Source of the DNA: Rhodospirillales bacterium URHD0017
GTDB taxonomy: Bacteria > Pseudomonadota > Alphaproteobacteria > Reyranellales > Reyranellaceae
Direction: 5' to 3'
Length of the DNA: 64,000 nucleotides
Assembly (NCBI GenBank): GCA_900110395.1
Contig: FODP01000009.1
Coordinates: 1-64,000 of the forward strand
Under the pieces are notes generated by a model that ran no database searches, had not been told where the DNA came from, and worked only from the letters and a program-made list of their open reading frames with translations. Numbering within the stretch: position 1 is the stretch's first letter; the number at the start of each line of letters is the position of its first letter. Made by a program: the position numbers and the translations under genes. Of the stretch, positions 35,671-43,730 are shown in pieces.

Positions 35671-36659
35671 CAGCGGCCCAGCGCCTCGCGCACCTTCTTC
35701 AGCGCTTCCTGCGTCTCGGCGCCCTTGTTCTTGGCCCACTCGTCCCAGTAGCTCGCCATGCGTTCGGCGCCGCGCTTGTACTCTTCGGGCGTCGCCGTCG
35801 TCTGGACCATGCCTTCGGCCTTGCGCTTGGCCTTCTCCTCGCTCTCCTCGCCCTCCATCATCTTCGTCATCTTGGGCGACAGCTCGACGACCGCCTTGGT
35901 GAGGACATCGCGGTAGTTCGCCGGAAGCTTGGCATAGGCTTCCTTGTTGGCGACGATGTTGGCCTCGAAGAAGTTGAGGCCGATCTCGTAGCAATACTTG
36001 AGCAGGTCCTTCCACACCTTGCCGCCGCCGGCATTGGCCGTCAGCACGCCGTCGACCACGCCACGCTCGAGCGCCGAGGGGACCTCTGGCGCGCCGACGG
36101 TGAGGCCGTTGGCGCCGAAGCGCTTCAGGAACTCGATCTGCTCGGGCGAGGTCGCGCGGATCTTCTGGCCCTTGAAGTCCTCGAGCGAGGTCAGCTTCTT
36201 GCTCGACCAGGCGATCTGCACCGGGAAGTAATAGGTCGACAGCAGCACCGCGCCCTTCTTGTCGTAGGCCTTCTCGACATAGGGCTTCATGATCGCCAGC
36301 GCCTTCTCGAACTCCCGGGCGTTGGTGATCAGCATCGGCAGGCGCAGGATCCCGGTGATCGGCACGTTGCCCTGCTGGAAGCCGTCGTCGCCGAGCTGGA
36401 TGACGTTGTCGCCGACGGCGGTGGTGATGTCGGTGACCTTGATCGAGAGCGAACCGCCCAGGTGATACTTGATCGTGAAGCCGCCGTTGGTCTCCTTGGC
36501 GACGCGCTCGATGATCTCCTGGAACACCTTGGCGGGCGCCAGGGTCGCGGCCGGCACGTAGCTGTAGGCGATCCAGTTGGTGGCCTGCGCCTGCACCAGG
36601 GCAGGCGTGGAGACGGCGCCGGCGGCGAGGCCGGCAAGAGCATGACGGCGCGTGATCAT
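35670..36659 (-). CDS. dctP: TRAP transporter solute-binding protein (DctP type)
   Basis: 329 residues with an N-terminal signal (MITRRHALAGLAAGAVSTPAL, twin Arg present, so Tat export is possible). The mature domain shows a KVFQEIIERVAKETNGGF start, QIAWSSKKLTSLEDFKGQKIR, and the ligand-contact Arg in KIRATSP, typical of the DctP family. A long Lys/Glu-rich helix lies near the C-terminus. First gene of the TRAP operon on the minus strand. The ligand, an organic acid, is not known. Confidence 0.88.
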   Translation of the reverse strand: MITRRHALAGLAAGAVSTPALVQAQATNWIAYSYVPAATLAPAKVFQEIIERVAKETNGGFTIKYHLGGSLSIKVTDITTAVGDNVIQLGDDGFQQGNVPITGILRLPMLITNAREFEKALAIMKPYVEKAYDKKGAVLLSTYYFPVQIAWSSKKLTSLEDFKGQKIRATSPEQIEFLKRFGANGLTVGAPEVPSALERGVVDGVLTANAGGGKVWKDLLKYCYEIGLNFFEANIVANKEAYAKLPANYRDVLTKAVVELSPKMTKMMEGEESEEKAKRKAEGMVQTTATPEEYKRGAERMASYWDEWAKNKGAETQEALKKVREALGR

Positions 36660-36711
36660 CTGGCGTTCCCCAATGTTATTGGTAGAAGCTTAGACCTCGC
36701 GCGCGTCCGCC

Positions 36712-36739
36712 CGGAAGCCCGCCGACCCGCCGGCTTCCG
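36712..36739. repeat. Hairpin between aminotransferase gene and TRAP operon
   Basis: CGGAAGCC and GGCTTCCG form an eight-base stem with a 12-base GC-rich loop. It lies after the stop of the aminotransferase gene (minus strand) and before the dctP start, so it may serve as terminator of the former. No T-run is seen. Confidence 0.4.
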
Positions 36740-36748
36740 CCTACCGGC

Positions 36749-38137
36749 TCATGCCGCCTTCACTTCGCGCTCGGCCTTCAGTGCACGCACGGTCTGGCGG
36801 AGCGCATGCACCGTCTTCTCGATCTCCGCACCACCGTGCGTCGCCGAGACGAAGCCGCCGGGAGCACCCATGATGTCGACGCCGTGGCTCATCAGGCCCA
36901 TGCGGATCTTGCCGGTCAGCGCGCCCGACTTGGCGCCCTTCAGCTTGGCGAAGCCGAGCTTCAGCGGATCGAAGGTCGCCGGGTTCACGTCCTCGCCGGT
37001 CGGGTTTGGATAGATCAGGAAGGCCGAGGACTCGCCGTAGATGCCCCACGGCACGCTCTCCTCGATCAGCACCTGGCGCAACGCCGTGCGCAGCTCGGCC
37101 GCCGTCCTGTTGGCCTTCTCGGCCAGGTCCTCGTCGCGCAGCAGCGACAGCGCCGTCACCGCCGCGGCAGCCGACAGCGGATTGGCGTTGTAGGTGCCGG
37201 GATGGGCGATCTTGTCCCGCTTCTTCGCCGCCGATGCCGCATGATCGATCTGATCGAGAATCTCGCGCTTGCCGGCGACGGCGCCGCCCGGCAGGCCGCC
37301 GGCGACGATCTTGGCCAGGATGCAGAGATCGGGCGTGATGCCCAGGGCCTTCTGCGCGCCGCCCGACGACCAGCGGAAGCCGGTGATGACCTCGTCCATC
37401 AGCATCACCACGCCGCGTTTGGCGGTGACGTCGCGGATCGCCTGCACGAAACCCGGCGGCAGCGGCACCTGGCCCCACGAGGCGCCGGACGGCTCGAACA
37501 TCACCGCGGCGATGTCGTCGCGCGTCTCCAGGAGCTTGACGGTCGGCGCGACATCGTCGGTCGGCATCAGGATGGTGAGATCGGTGACGCTCTGCACGAC
37601 GCCCGGCACCGACGAGCCGTCGTAGTTGGATGTGGCGCCAGCGGCGACGTTGTCGTGCCAGCCATGGAAGTGGCCGATGAAACGCACGATCTTGTCCTTG
37701 CCGGTGTAGGCACGCGCCAGACGGATCGCCATGTGCGAGGCCTCGGTGCCCGACGCCGTGAAGCGCACCTTCTCGGCCGAGGGGATCAGCTCGCACACCA
37801 GCTCGGCCCAGCGCACTTCCAGCTCATGGCTCGAGCCGTAGTGCGTGCCGAGGTCCATCTGCCGCTTCACCGCGTCGATGACGGCGGGATGCGAATGGCC
37901 GAGCAGCATGGCGCCGTGGCCGCCGAAATAGTCGACATACTCGTTGCCGTCGACGTCCCACTTGCGCGGGCCCTTGGCCTTGGCGACATGAATTGAATAA
38001 GGGTCGAGGTAGCGCGCATCGTGCGTGATGCCGCTCGGCAGCACCTTGCGGGCGCGCTCAAACAGCGCACCGGAGCCCTGCGTGCGGGCCTTGTAGTCGG
38101 TCACGATCGCTGAATTCGTCGGTGCTACGGAACTCAT
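36749..38137 (-). CDS. Class III PLP-dependent aminotransferase
   Basis: 462 residues with the glutamate-1-semialdehyde aminomutase/omega-transaminase architecture. PLP contacts: SGTEASHMAIRLAR, IGHFHGWHD, LMDEVITGFR (Asp248) and the Schiff-base Lys276 in ILAKIVAGGLPGGAV. It catalyses amino group transfer or aminomutase chemistry in the cytoplasm. It is probably not the haem-pathway HemL, because the N-terminal region and context (TRAP importer downstream, aminotransferase upstream) are catabolic. It is divergent from the serine-glyoxylate-type gene, 66 bases apart. Confidence 0.85.
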   Translation of the reverse strand: MSSVAPTNSAIVTDYKARTQGSGALFERARKVLPSGITHDARYLDPYSIHVAKAKGPRKWDVDGNEYVDYFGGHGAMLLGHSHPAVIDAVKRQMDLGTHYGSSHELEVRWAELVCELIPSAEKVRFTASGTEASHMAIRLARAYTGKDKIVRFIGHFHGWHDNVAAGATSNYDGSSVPGVVQSVTDLTILMPTDDVAPTVKLLETRDDIAAVMFEPSGASWGQVPLPPGFVQAIRDVTAKRGVVMLMDEVITGFRWSSGGAQKALGITPDLCILAKIVAGGLPGGAVAGKREILDQIDHAASAAKKRDKIAHPGTYNANPLSAAAAVTALSLLRDEDLAEKANRTAAELRTALRQVLIEESVPWGIYGESSAFLIYPNPTGEDVNPATFDPLKLGFAKLKGAKSGALTGKIRMGLMSHGVDIMGAPGGFVSATHGGAEIEKTVHALRQTVRALKAEREVKAA

Positions 38138-38203
38138 TTGCCCTCACTTTGCTAATGGCTGAGCATCGCAAGCCTCGCTTGCTTCGCCAAGGCCCGCGGC
38201 CCT

Positions 38204-39430
38204 ATGGTCCGCCACTTTTTCGCGAGACTGGAGCCTGCCTTGAACGCCCCCTCAAACGCCAAGCCGCGCGGCCGTCAGTTCTTCAACAATCCCGGCCCGA
38301 CCAACATTCCCGACCGCGTCCTGCGCGCCATGGACCGGCCGGTGATGGACTTCATGTCCGACGAGTTCGTGGCCATCCATCATGCCTGCCATGCAGGTGT
38401 GAAGCGGGTGCTGAAGACCGACCAGGGTCTCTACATGTACAACGCGAGCGGCCACGGCGCCTGGGAGGCCGCTCTCGCCAACCTGTTCGCGGCGGGCGAC
38501 AGCGTGCTGATCGTCGAGACCGGCTACTTCTCGCTGGGCTGGGCGGAGATGGCGACCAACCTCGGCATCAAGGTCGAGACCTTCGCCGCCGACTGGCGCA
38601 AGGGCGCCGACATTCCCAAGCTCGCCGAGCGCCTGGCCAAGGACAAGGCGCACGAGATCAAGGCCGTGCTCTGCGTCCACAACGAGACGGCGACCGGCAT
38701 GGTCCTGCCGATCTCCGACATCCGCCGCGCCCTCGACGAGAACCAGCATCCCGCGCTGCTGCTCTCCGACACCATCTCCTCGCTGGCGTCGATCGAATAC
38801 AAGATGGATGCCTGGGGCATCGACGTCACCGTCGGCGGCAGCCAGAAGGGCCTGATGCTGCCGACCGGCATGTCGTTCACCGGCGTCAGCAGCAAGGCGC
38901 TCGACGTGGCGCGCAAGAACAAGGCGCCGCGCCACTACTTCCACTGGGAACTCATGAACGGCCGCGCGCCGCAGAAGTTCATGGGCACCGCGCCGGTGCA
39001 CATGTTCTTCGGCCTGCAGGAGTCGCTGAAGATGCTCGAAGAGGAAGGCCTCGACGCGGTATTCGCGCGCCACGCCCGCCTCGCCGAGGCGACGCGCGCC
39101 GCGGTGCGTGCCTGGGGTGCGGGCGGCAAGGGCCCGCAGCTCTACGGCCAGGCGCCCGACCGGCTCTCCAACTCGGTGACCACGGTGGCGATGCCCGAGG
39201 GCGTGAGCTCCGACCCGCTGCGCAAGGTCGCCATCGATCGCTACAACCTGTCGCTCGGCGGCGGGCTCGGGCCGCTGATGGGCAAGGTGTTCCGCATCGG
39301 CCACATGGGCGATCTCAACGAGCCCATGCTGCTGGGCTGCCTCGCCACCACCGAGCTCGCGATGAAGACGGCCGGCGTGCCGTTCAGCCCGGGCGGCGTC
39401 GACGCGGCGATCGATTCGCTGGCGACCTAA
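38204..39430 (+). CDS. Serine-glyoxylate / alanine-glyoxylate aminotransferase family protein
   Basis: 408 residues from the ATG at 38204; a TTG at 38240 is an alternative start. Class V PLP fold: the NNPGPTNIPDRVLRAM N-terminus is characteristic of serine-glyoxylate aminotransferases, NASGHGAWEAAL is the PLP phosphate region, and Lys215 in GGSQKGLMLP is the Schiff-base residue. A C-terminal RIGHMG motif is typical. It converts serine plus glyoxylate to hydroxypyruvate plus glycine, or related reactions. The neighbouring lyase could deliver glyoxylate, so joint C2 metabolism is an attractive inference. Confidence 0.87.
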   Translation: MVRHFFARLEPALNAPSNAKPRGRQFFNNPGPTNIPDRVLRAMDRPVMDFMSDEFVAIHHACHAGVKRVLKTDQGLYMYNASGHGAWEAALANLFAAGDSVLIVETGYFSLGWAEMATNLGIKVETFAADWRKGADIPKLAERLAKDKAHEIKAVLCVHNETATGMVLPISDIRRALDENQHPALLLSDTISSLASIEYKMDAWGIDVTVGGSQKGLMLPTGMSFTGVSSKALDVARKNKAPRHYFHWELMNGRAPQKFMGTAPVHMFFGLQESLKMLEEEGLDAVFARHARLAEATRAAVRAWGAGGKGPQLYGQAPDRLSNSVTTVAMPEGVSSDPLRKVAIDRYNLSLGGGLGPLMGKVFRIGHMGDLNEPMLLGCLATTELAMKTAGVPFSPGGVDAAIDSLAT

Positions 39431-39455
39431 CTCATTGCTGGGGGCGCGCCCCAGC

Positions 39456-40430
39456 CTACTCGATCACGTCGTCGGCCATCGCCAGCAGCTTGGGCGGCAC
39501 TTGGAGCCCAAGCGCCTTGGCCGTCTTGAGGTTGACGGCCAGCGTGAACTGGGTGGCCTGCTCGACCGGCAGGTCGACCGGCTTCTCGCCCTTGAGGATG
39601 CGCGCCACGTTCACGCCGGCGCGCTCCCACAGGCCCTCGACGTTGGCGCCATAGCTCAACAACCCGCCGGCCGCGACGGCCTCGGCGTTGTCGAACATCG
39701 TCGGCACTGCGTGCTTCAGCGACAGCGCCGCAAGCTTGGCGCGTCGCACGAAGAAGGACGGATCGGTCGCCACCAGCAGCGCGGTGCCGGGCTTGATCGC
39801 CGCGTAGGCGGCCTCGATCTCCTCGTCCGTGACCGCCTGCAGGATCTGGCTCCCGGCACCAAGCGCCTTGGCTCCCGATTGCACGGCTTCCGCGACGGCC
39901 TTGGCGCTGGGATGATTGGGATTGATGAGCACCGCGAGCACGGCGGCCTGCGGGGCGATCTCGCGCAACAGTTCCAGCCGCTTGGGCACCAGCTCGACAT
40001 TCAAGGTGATGATGCCGGTGGCATTGCCGCCCGGCCGGTTCATGCTGGCGACGAGGCCCAATTGAACCGGTGGGTCGGCGATCAGGAAATAGATCGGCAC
40101 GGCATTGGTCGCGGCCTTGGCGGCAACCGCCGCCGGCGTGCTCGAGAGCGTAGCGATCACCGCGACCCGCTTGGCGACGAGATCCGCCGCCAGCTCGGGC
40201 AGCCTGGCGTTCTGGCCGCCGGCCCATCGGAAGTCGATGGTGACGTTCTTGCCCTCGACGAAGCCCGCCGCCGCCAAGCCCTTGCGGAAGGCGGCCAGGC
40301 GCTTGACGTTCTGCTCGGGCGAGCCGGAGTGGAAAAAGCCGATGACGGGCAGCGGCTGCTGCGCCCGCGCCGCGAGCGGCCACAGCGCAACGGCAGCGCC
40401 CAAGAGCCTCGTTGCGTCTCGACGCTGCAT
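39456..40430 (-). CDS. ABC transporter substrate-binding protein (PF04392 / TrpX type)
   Basis: 324 residues. The signal peptide starts MQRRDATRLLGAAVALWPLA with a cut near ARAQQ. The mature part begins LPVIGFFHSGSPEQNVKRLAAFRKGLAAAGFVEGKNV and continues with a PPVQLGLVASMNRPGGNATGI block, characteristic of the ABC_sub_bind family, common as orphans in alphaproteobacteria. A C-terminal LPVEQATQFTLAVNLKTAKALG closes the fold. No permease or ATPase is adjacent. Ligand unknown; related proteins bind aromatic amino acids or purine derivatives. Confidence 0.82.
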   Translation of the reverse strand: MQRRDATRLLGAAVALWPLAARAQQPLPVIGFFHSGSPEQNVKRLAAFRKGLAAAGFVEGKNVTIDFRWAGGQNARLPELAADLVAKRVAVIATLSSTPAAVAAKAATNAVPIYFLIADPPVQLGLVASMNRPGGNATGIITLNVELVPKRLELLREIAPQAAVLAVLINPNHPSAKAVAEAVQSGAKALGAGSQILQAVTDEEIEAAYAAIKPGTALLVATDPSFFVRRAKLAALSLKHAVPTMFDNAEAVAAGGLLSYGANVEGLWERAGVNVARILKGEKPVDLPVEQATQFTLAVNLKTAKALGLQVPPKLLAMADDVIE

Positions 40431-40454
40431 AGTTTCCCCCCAACCGGAAAAATA

Positions 40455-41195
40455 CTAGAACGCCGGCTTCCTCCCGGCGACGGCAGAAATGAACTGATCG
40501 GGGCTGATATTCGAGAGCGTCGTTCCCTTGACAACCGTCGGCTGAACCTTGATCCCGTGCACCGCCTCGAAGATGGCCGTCTCGGGATTGAAGGCATAGA
40601 GCTGGCCTTCGGTCATGTTGAACCACCAGCCATGCAGGGCGAGCGCGCCCGACTCGACCTTCTCGGCGATCCAGCGGAAGCCCATCAGGTTGCTGACGCT
40701 GTTCAGCACGGCCGCCTGCTCGACGGCGCGGGCGATCTCCTCGCGCGAGCGGCCTTTCAGCTTGGTGACGGCAAGGTCGCGCACCTCCTGGGCGATGGCG
40801 GTCCAGGTCGAGAGGTAGTCGTAGCTGGCGTAGATGCTGTCGCGCCCATCGACCAGCGCGCCGATGCCGCCGCACAGCGCATGGCCCAGCACCACCACGT
40901 GCTCGACGCCCAAGCCTCGCACCGCGAACTCGATGGCCGACGAGGTGCCGTGATGGCGCGTGTCGGGCGGGAACTGGGCCGGCGGCACCATGGCCGCGAC
41001 GTTGCGCACGGTGAAGATGTCGCCGGGCTTGGTCTGGGTCAGGATGCCCGGATCGACGCGCGCGTCGGCGCAGCCGATGATCAGGATCTTCGGCGACTGG
41101 CCCTCGGTCGCGAGCTTCTCGAACAGGTCGTGATGCTCGCGATAATAGCCGGTGCGGAAATCCTTGAAGCCCTTGAGAAGCCGTTCCAACGCCAT
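40455..41195 (-). CDS. Beta-class carbonic anhydrase
   Basis: 246 residues, slightly long for the bacterial beta class (200-220). Zinc ligands are Cys42 in GCADARVDP, His105 and Cys108 in LGHALCGG; Asp44 and Arg46 form the regulatory or catalytic dyad. The fold core VVLGHALCGGIGAL is intact. It interconverts CO2 and bicarbonate in the cytoplasm. It stands alone between an orphan receptor gene and a divergent enoyl-CoA hydratase gene, so its role is probably housekeeping supply of bicarbonate. Confidence 0.92.
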   Translation of the reverse strand: MALERLLKGFKDFRTGYYREHHDLFEKLATEGQSPKILIIGCADARVDPGILTQTKPGDIFTVRNVAAMVPPAQFPPDTRHHGTSSAIEFAVRGLGVEHVVVLGHALCGGIGALVDGRDSIYASYDYLSTWTAIAQEVRDLAVTKLKGRSREEIARAVEQAAVLNSVSNLMGFRWIAEKVESGALALHGWWFNMTEGQLYAFNPETAIFEAVHGIKVQPTVVKGTTLSNISPDQFISAVAGRKPAF

Positions 41196-41240
41196 GACGT
41201 CTCGCCTACCATGTCCCGCCCATCCTGGCAGTAAGGCGAA

Positions 41241-42020
41241 ATGACCCAAGAATTGCTCTACGACAAGCGTGGCGAGGTCGGCTGGATCACCTTCAACCGG
41301 CCGCAGGCGCGCAATGCCCTTACCTTCGCGATGTATGAAGGTTTGGCCGAGATCTGCGCCCGCGTCGGCCAGACCCGTGAGGTCAAGGCCCTGGTCATCA
41401 CCGGCGCCGGCGACAAGGCCTTCGCGGCCGGCACCGACATCGCCCAGTTCCAGGCGTTCAAGGATGGCGAGGACGGCATCGCCTACGAGCGCAAGATGGA
41501 CCGGACCCTGGACACCGTCGAACGCTGCCCCGTGCCCACCATCGCCGCCATCGCCGGTTTCTGCACCGGCGGCGGGGCGGCAATCGCGGCGGTCTGCGAC
41601 CTCAGGCTCGCCACCACCAACGCCCAGTTCGGCTTCCCCATTGCCCGCACGCTCGGCAACTGCCTGTCGATGGCCAACTACGCCCGCCTGGCCGCCCTGA
41701 TCGGGCCGCAGCGCACCAAGGAAGTCCTCTTCCTGGCCAAGCTGATCGACGGCCCGACAGCACTCGATATCGGCCTGGTCAGCGAGCTCTTGGCCGATGG
41801 CGCCTCCCTGCACGCCCGGGCCGAGGAAAAGGCCCGCACGGTGGCCAGCCACGGCCCCATTACCCTACAAGTCACCAAGGAGGCGCTGCGGCGCCTTCAG
41901 GCCCGGCTGGGCGACGACGATATCGACGATCTCATCAGACTGGCTTACGGTAGCAACGATTTTCGCGAAGGCATGGCGGCATTCCTGGGTAAGCGGGCGC
42001 CGAAATGGTCGGGGACATAA
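41241..42020 (+). CDS. Enoyl-CoA hydratase/isomerase family protein (1)
   Basis: 259 residues of the crotonase fold. NRPQARNALT is the N-terminal family motif, AAGTDIAQFQ the first oxyanion region, and AGFCTGGGAAIAAVCDLRLA the second. The usual catalytic Glu positions hold other residues (for example GPQRTKEVLF matches the second helix but without the first acid), so hydratase activity is not assured. It acts on acyl-CoA thioesters in the cytoplasm. A lipoprotein gene follows 11 bases after the stop. Confidence 0.82.
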   Translation: MTQELLYDKRGEVGWITFNRPQARNALTFAMYEGLAEICARVGQTREVKALVITGAGDKAFAAGTDIAQFQAFKDGEDGIAYERKMDRTLDTVERCPVPTIAAIAGFCTGGGAAIAAVCDLRLATTNAQFGFPIARTLGNCLSMANYARLAALIGPQRTKEVLFLAKLIDGPTALDIGLVSELLADGASLHARAEEKARTVASHGPITLQVTKEALRRLQARLGDDDIDDLIRLAYGSNDFREGMAAFLGKRAPKWSGT

Positions 42021-42031
42021 GGAGGATTGTA

Positions 42032-42433
42032 ATGAATCGACTTGGGACCACTCTGGCTGCTCTGGGACTGTGCGTTGCCGCCGCCGCCTGCCAGAACCCG
42101 CAGCAGAAGATCGCTGCCAAGGAAGACATGATGACGGGTGCGGGCTTCAAGTTCGTGCCGGCCAACACGCCGGCCCGCCAGCAGTCGTTCAAGCAGCTGC
42201 CCGCGCACCGCTTCTCGCGGCAGATCCGCGACGGGCGCGTCTTCTACGTCTACCCGGACCCCACGGTCTGCGTGTGCCTCTATGTCGGCGACCAGAACGC
42301 CTACGCGGCCTATCGCAAGAACATGTTCGACAAGCAGCTTGCCGACGAGCAGCAGATGACCGCCCAGGAAATGGAGATGTACAGCTGGGATTGGGGCCCC
42401 TGGGGCGGCTGGCCGTACGGCTGGTACTACTAG
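42032..42433 (+). CDS. Small lipoprotein, function unknown
   Basis: 133 residues from an ATG with a good AGGAGG site. The signal peptide ends in a lipobox AAAC, so Cys20 would be lipidated and the protein anchored in a membrane facing the periplasm. Two more Cys (VCVCLYVGD) sit in a Tyr/Val-rich strand, and the C-terminus is very aromatic (WDWGPWGGWPYGWYY). The pattern of strand-forming VFYVYPDP and YAAYRKNMF helix is compact. No named family recognised. Confidence 0.72.
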   Translation: MNRLGTTLAALGLCVAAAACQNPQQKIAAKEDMMTGAGFKFVPANTPARQQSFKQLPAHRFSRQIRDGRVFYVYPDPTVCVCLYVGDQNAYAAYRKNMFDKQLADEQQMTAQEMEMYSWDWGPWGGWPYGWYY

Positions 42434-42579
42434 GGATGGTCCGCCAACGGCGGCTGATCAAGCACTAGTGTGAATTGTGCCGGCTTCGTGGCGGTGCGCA
42501 GAGGTTGTGCACAGGGAACCCTGAGGCCCGGGGCGGAGTTGATTCCTCACGCAGTTCAACGCGGGAAGGAGTCTCAGCC

Positions 42580-42951
42580 ATGCCCAAATACCGCATTGCC
42601 GCCGTCATGCTCGGCGGTCTGTTCCTCGCCTCTCCGGTGATGGCGCAGAGCACCAACCTGGCCTACGCCACGGGGGAGCCGCGCTCGGAGCACATGGTCT
42701 TCCTCGAGAAGGGCAACGTGCTGCCTGAGTCGGCCGTGCCGATGGTGAGCAAGGCCACACGGGCAGCCAAGGCCGGCAAGACGATTCACCTGATGGGTCG
42801 CGCCGACCAGGCCGAGATCGTGAAGGCCGAGATGATTCGCGAGGGTGCGCCCGCGAACCTGATCCTGGTGGCGCGCGAGCCGGTGAAGGCATTGCCCAAG
42901 GTCGATAGCCTGAGCGACGCCTCCAGCCGCAAGATCGAGATCAAGTACTAG
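42580..42951 (+). CDS. Exported protein with shortened OmpA-like domain
   Basis: 123 residues from the ATG at 42580 with a GGAAGGAG element. The signal peptide is cut near VMAQ. The mature part follows the OmpA C-terminal domain pattern: MVFLEKGNVLPESAVPMV, then IHLMGRADQAE, a helix, and a final SSRKIEIKY that matches the usual NRRVEI ending. The segment with the LS-x-x-RA motif that normally carries the peptidoglycan-binding Arg is missing, so binding to the cell wall is doubtful. Its stop overlaps the convergent hydratase gene. Confidence 0.65.
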   Translation: MPKYRIAAVMLGGLFLASPVMAQSTNLAYATGEPRSEHMVFLEKGNVLPESAVPMVSKATRAAKAGKTIHLMGRADQAEIVKAEMIREGAPANLILVAREPVKALPKVDSLSDASSRKIEIKY

Positions 42952-43691
42952 AAGGACGCTTCGACAGACCCCAATCCCGGGAACTCGCCCCGTGCGCGGG
43001 TTCCCGGGGGGAAGTAGCGAAGGCCGGTCCATGACCCCGTGGTGATGGCCTGCCCCTTGGCGAGGCCGCCGCGCCGGCGCACCGCGTGATCGATCATCCA
43101 GGCCAGAGGCCGCACCGGATCGACCGCCCCCAATCCTCCCGTCTGATCCACCACCACGTTGTCATCGATCAAAAGCCTCACGGGCAGATTGGCCCAGTCG
43201 AGGCTCTTCCAGTTCGCGATCGACTCACCGACGACCAGCGCGTGGTTCATCTGGTTGTCGGCCAGAAGCCATTCGGGATCGGCCTGCTGGAAGTTCGCCA
43301 GCCGCGTGTCCACCACTTCCATTCCGACGAAGGCATCGCCCACCGCGGCGAGCGCTTCATCGCGCTCGACCGGTTCGCCGCGGGCGGCGATGTCGCGCAC
43401 GATGTGGAAGGAGATCTCTATCTCCACGCCGATCATGTGCATGGCCTTGCCGTTGAAGCGCGCCGGCGACGTCACCAGCGCGCCGGCGAGCAATGGCGCG
43501 GCACTGGGCTCGGCCGTCGGCGTGCGCGCGCCGACCTTCCAGCCCGCGGCGGGGCCGGTCGCGCCTAAAACACCGTCCTGGATGGCATAGACCGCATCGC
43601 GGTCCGGCAAGGCGAAGGGCGGCGCCATCTGGATGCCGGTGCGCCGCGCTTCCACGAGGCCGCGCACGGCGTGGGAAATCTCGACCGTCAT
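42948..43691 (-). CDS. 2-keto-4-pentenoate hydratase-like protein (fumarylacetoacetase fold)
   Basis: 247 residues, the size of MhpD/BphH/HpcG hydratases. Visible marks: LPDRDAVYAIQDGVLG, then GWKVGA, IGVEIEISFHIVRD with metal-ligand Glu residues, and a late RRGGLAKGQAITTGSWTG block. The family hydrates 2-hydroxy-penta-2,4-dienoates in meta-cleavage pathways, needing a divalent metal. It is divergent, 39 bases apart, from an amidohydrolase/enoyl-CoA hydratase pair, which fits a small aromatic-type catabolic locus. The exact substrate is unknown. Confidence 0.8.
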   Translation of the reverse strand: MTVEISHAVRGLVEARRTGIQMAPPFALPDRDAVYAIQDGVLGATGPAAGWKVGARTPTAEPSAAPLLAGALVTSPARFNGKAMHMIGVEIEISFHIVRDIAARGEPVERDEALAAVGDAFVGMEVVDTRLANFQQADPEWLLADNQMNHALVVGESIANWKSLDWANLPVRLLIDDNVVVDQTGGLGAVDPVRPLAWMIDHAVRRRGGLAKGQAITTGSWTGLRYFPPGTRARGEFPGLGSVEASF

Positions 43692-43730
43692 GCTAAGGTC
43701 CCCCGCAAGCAAGAAAAGACCGGAGGGACA

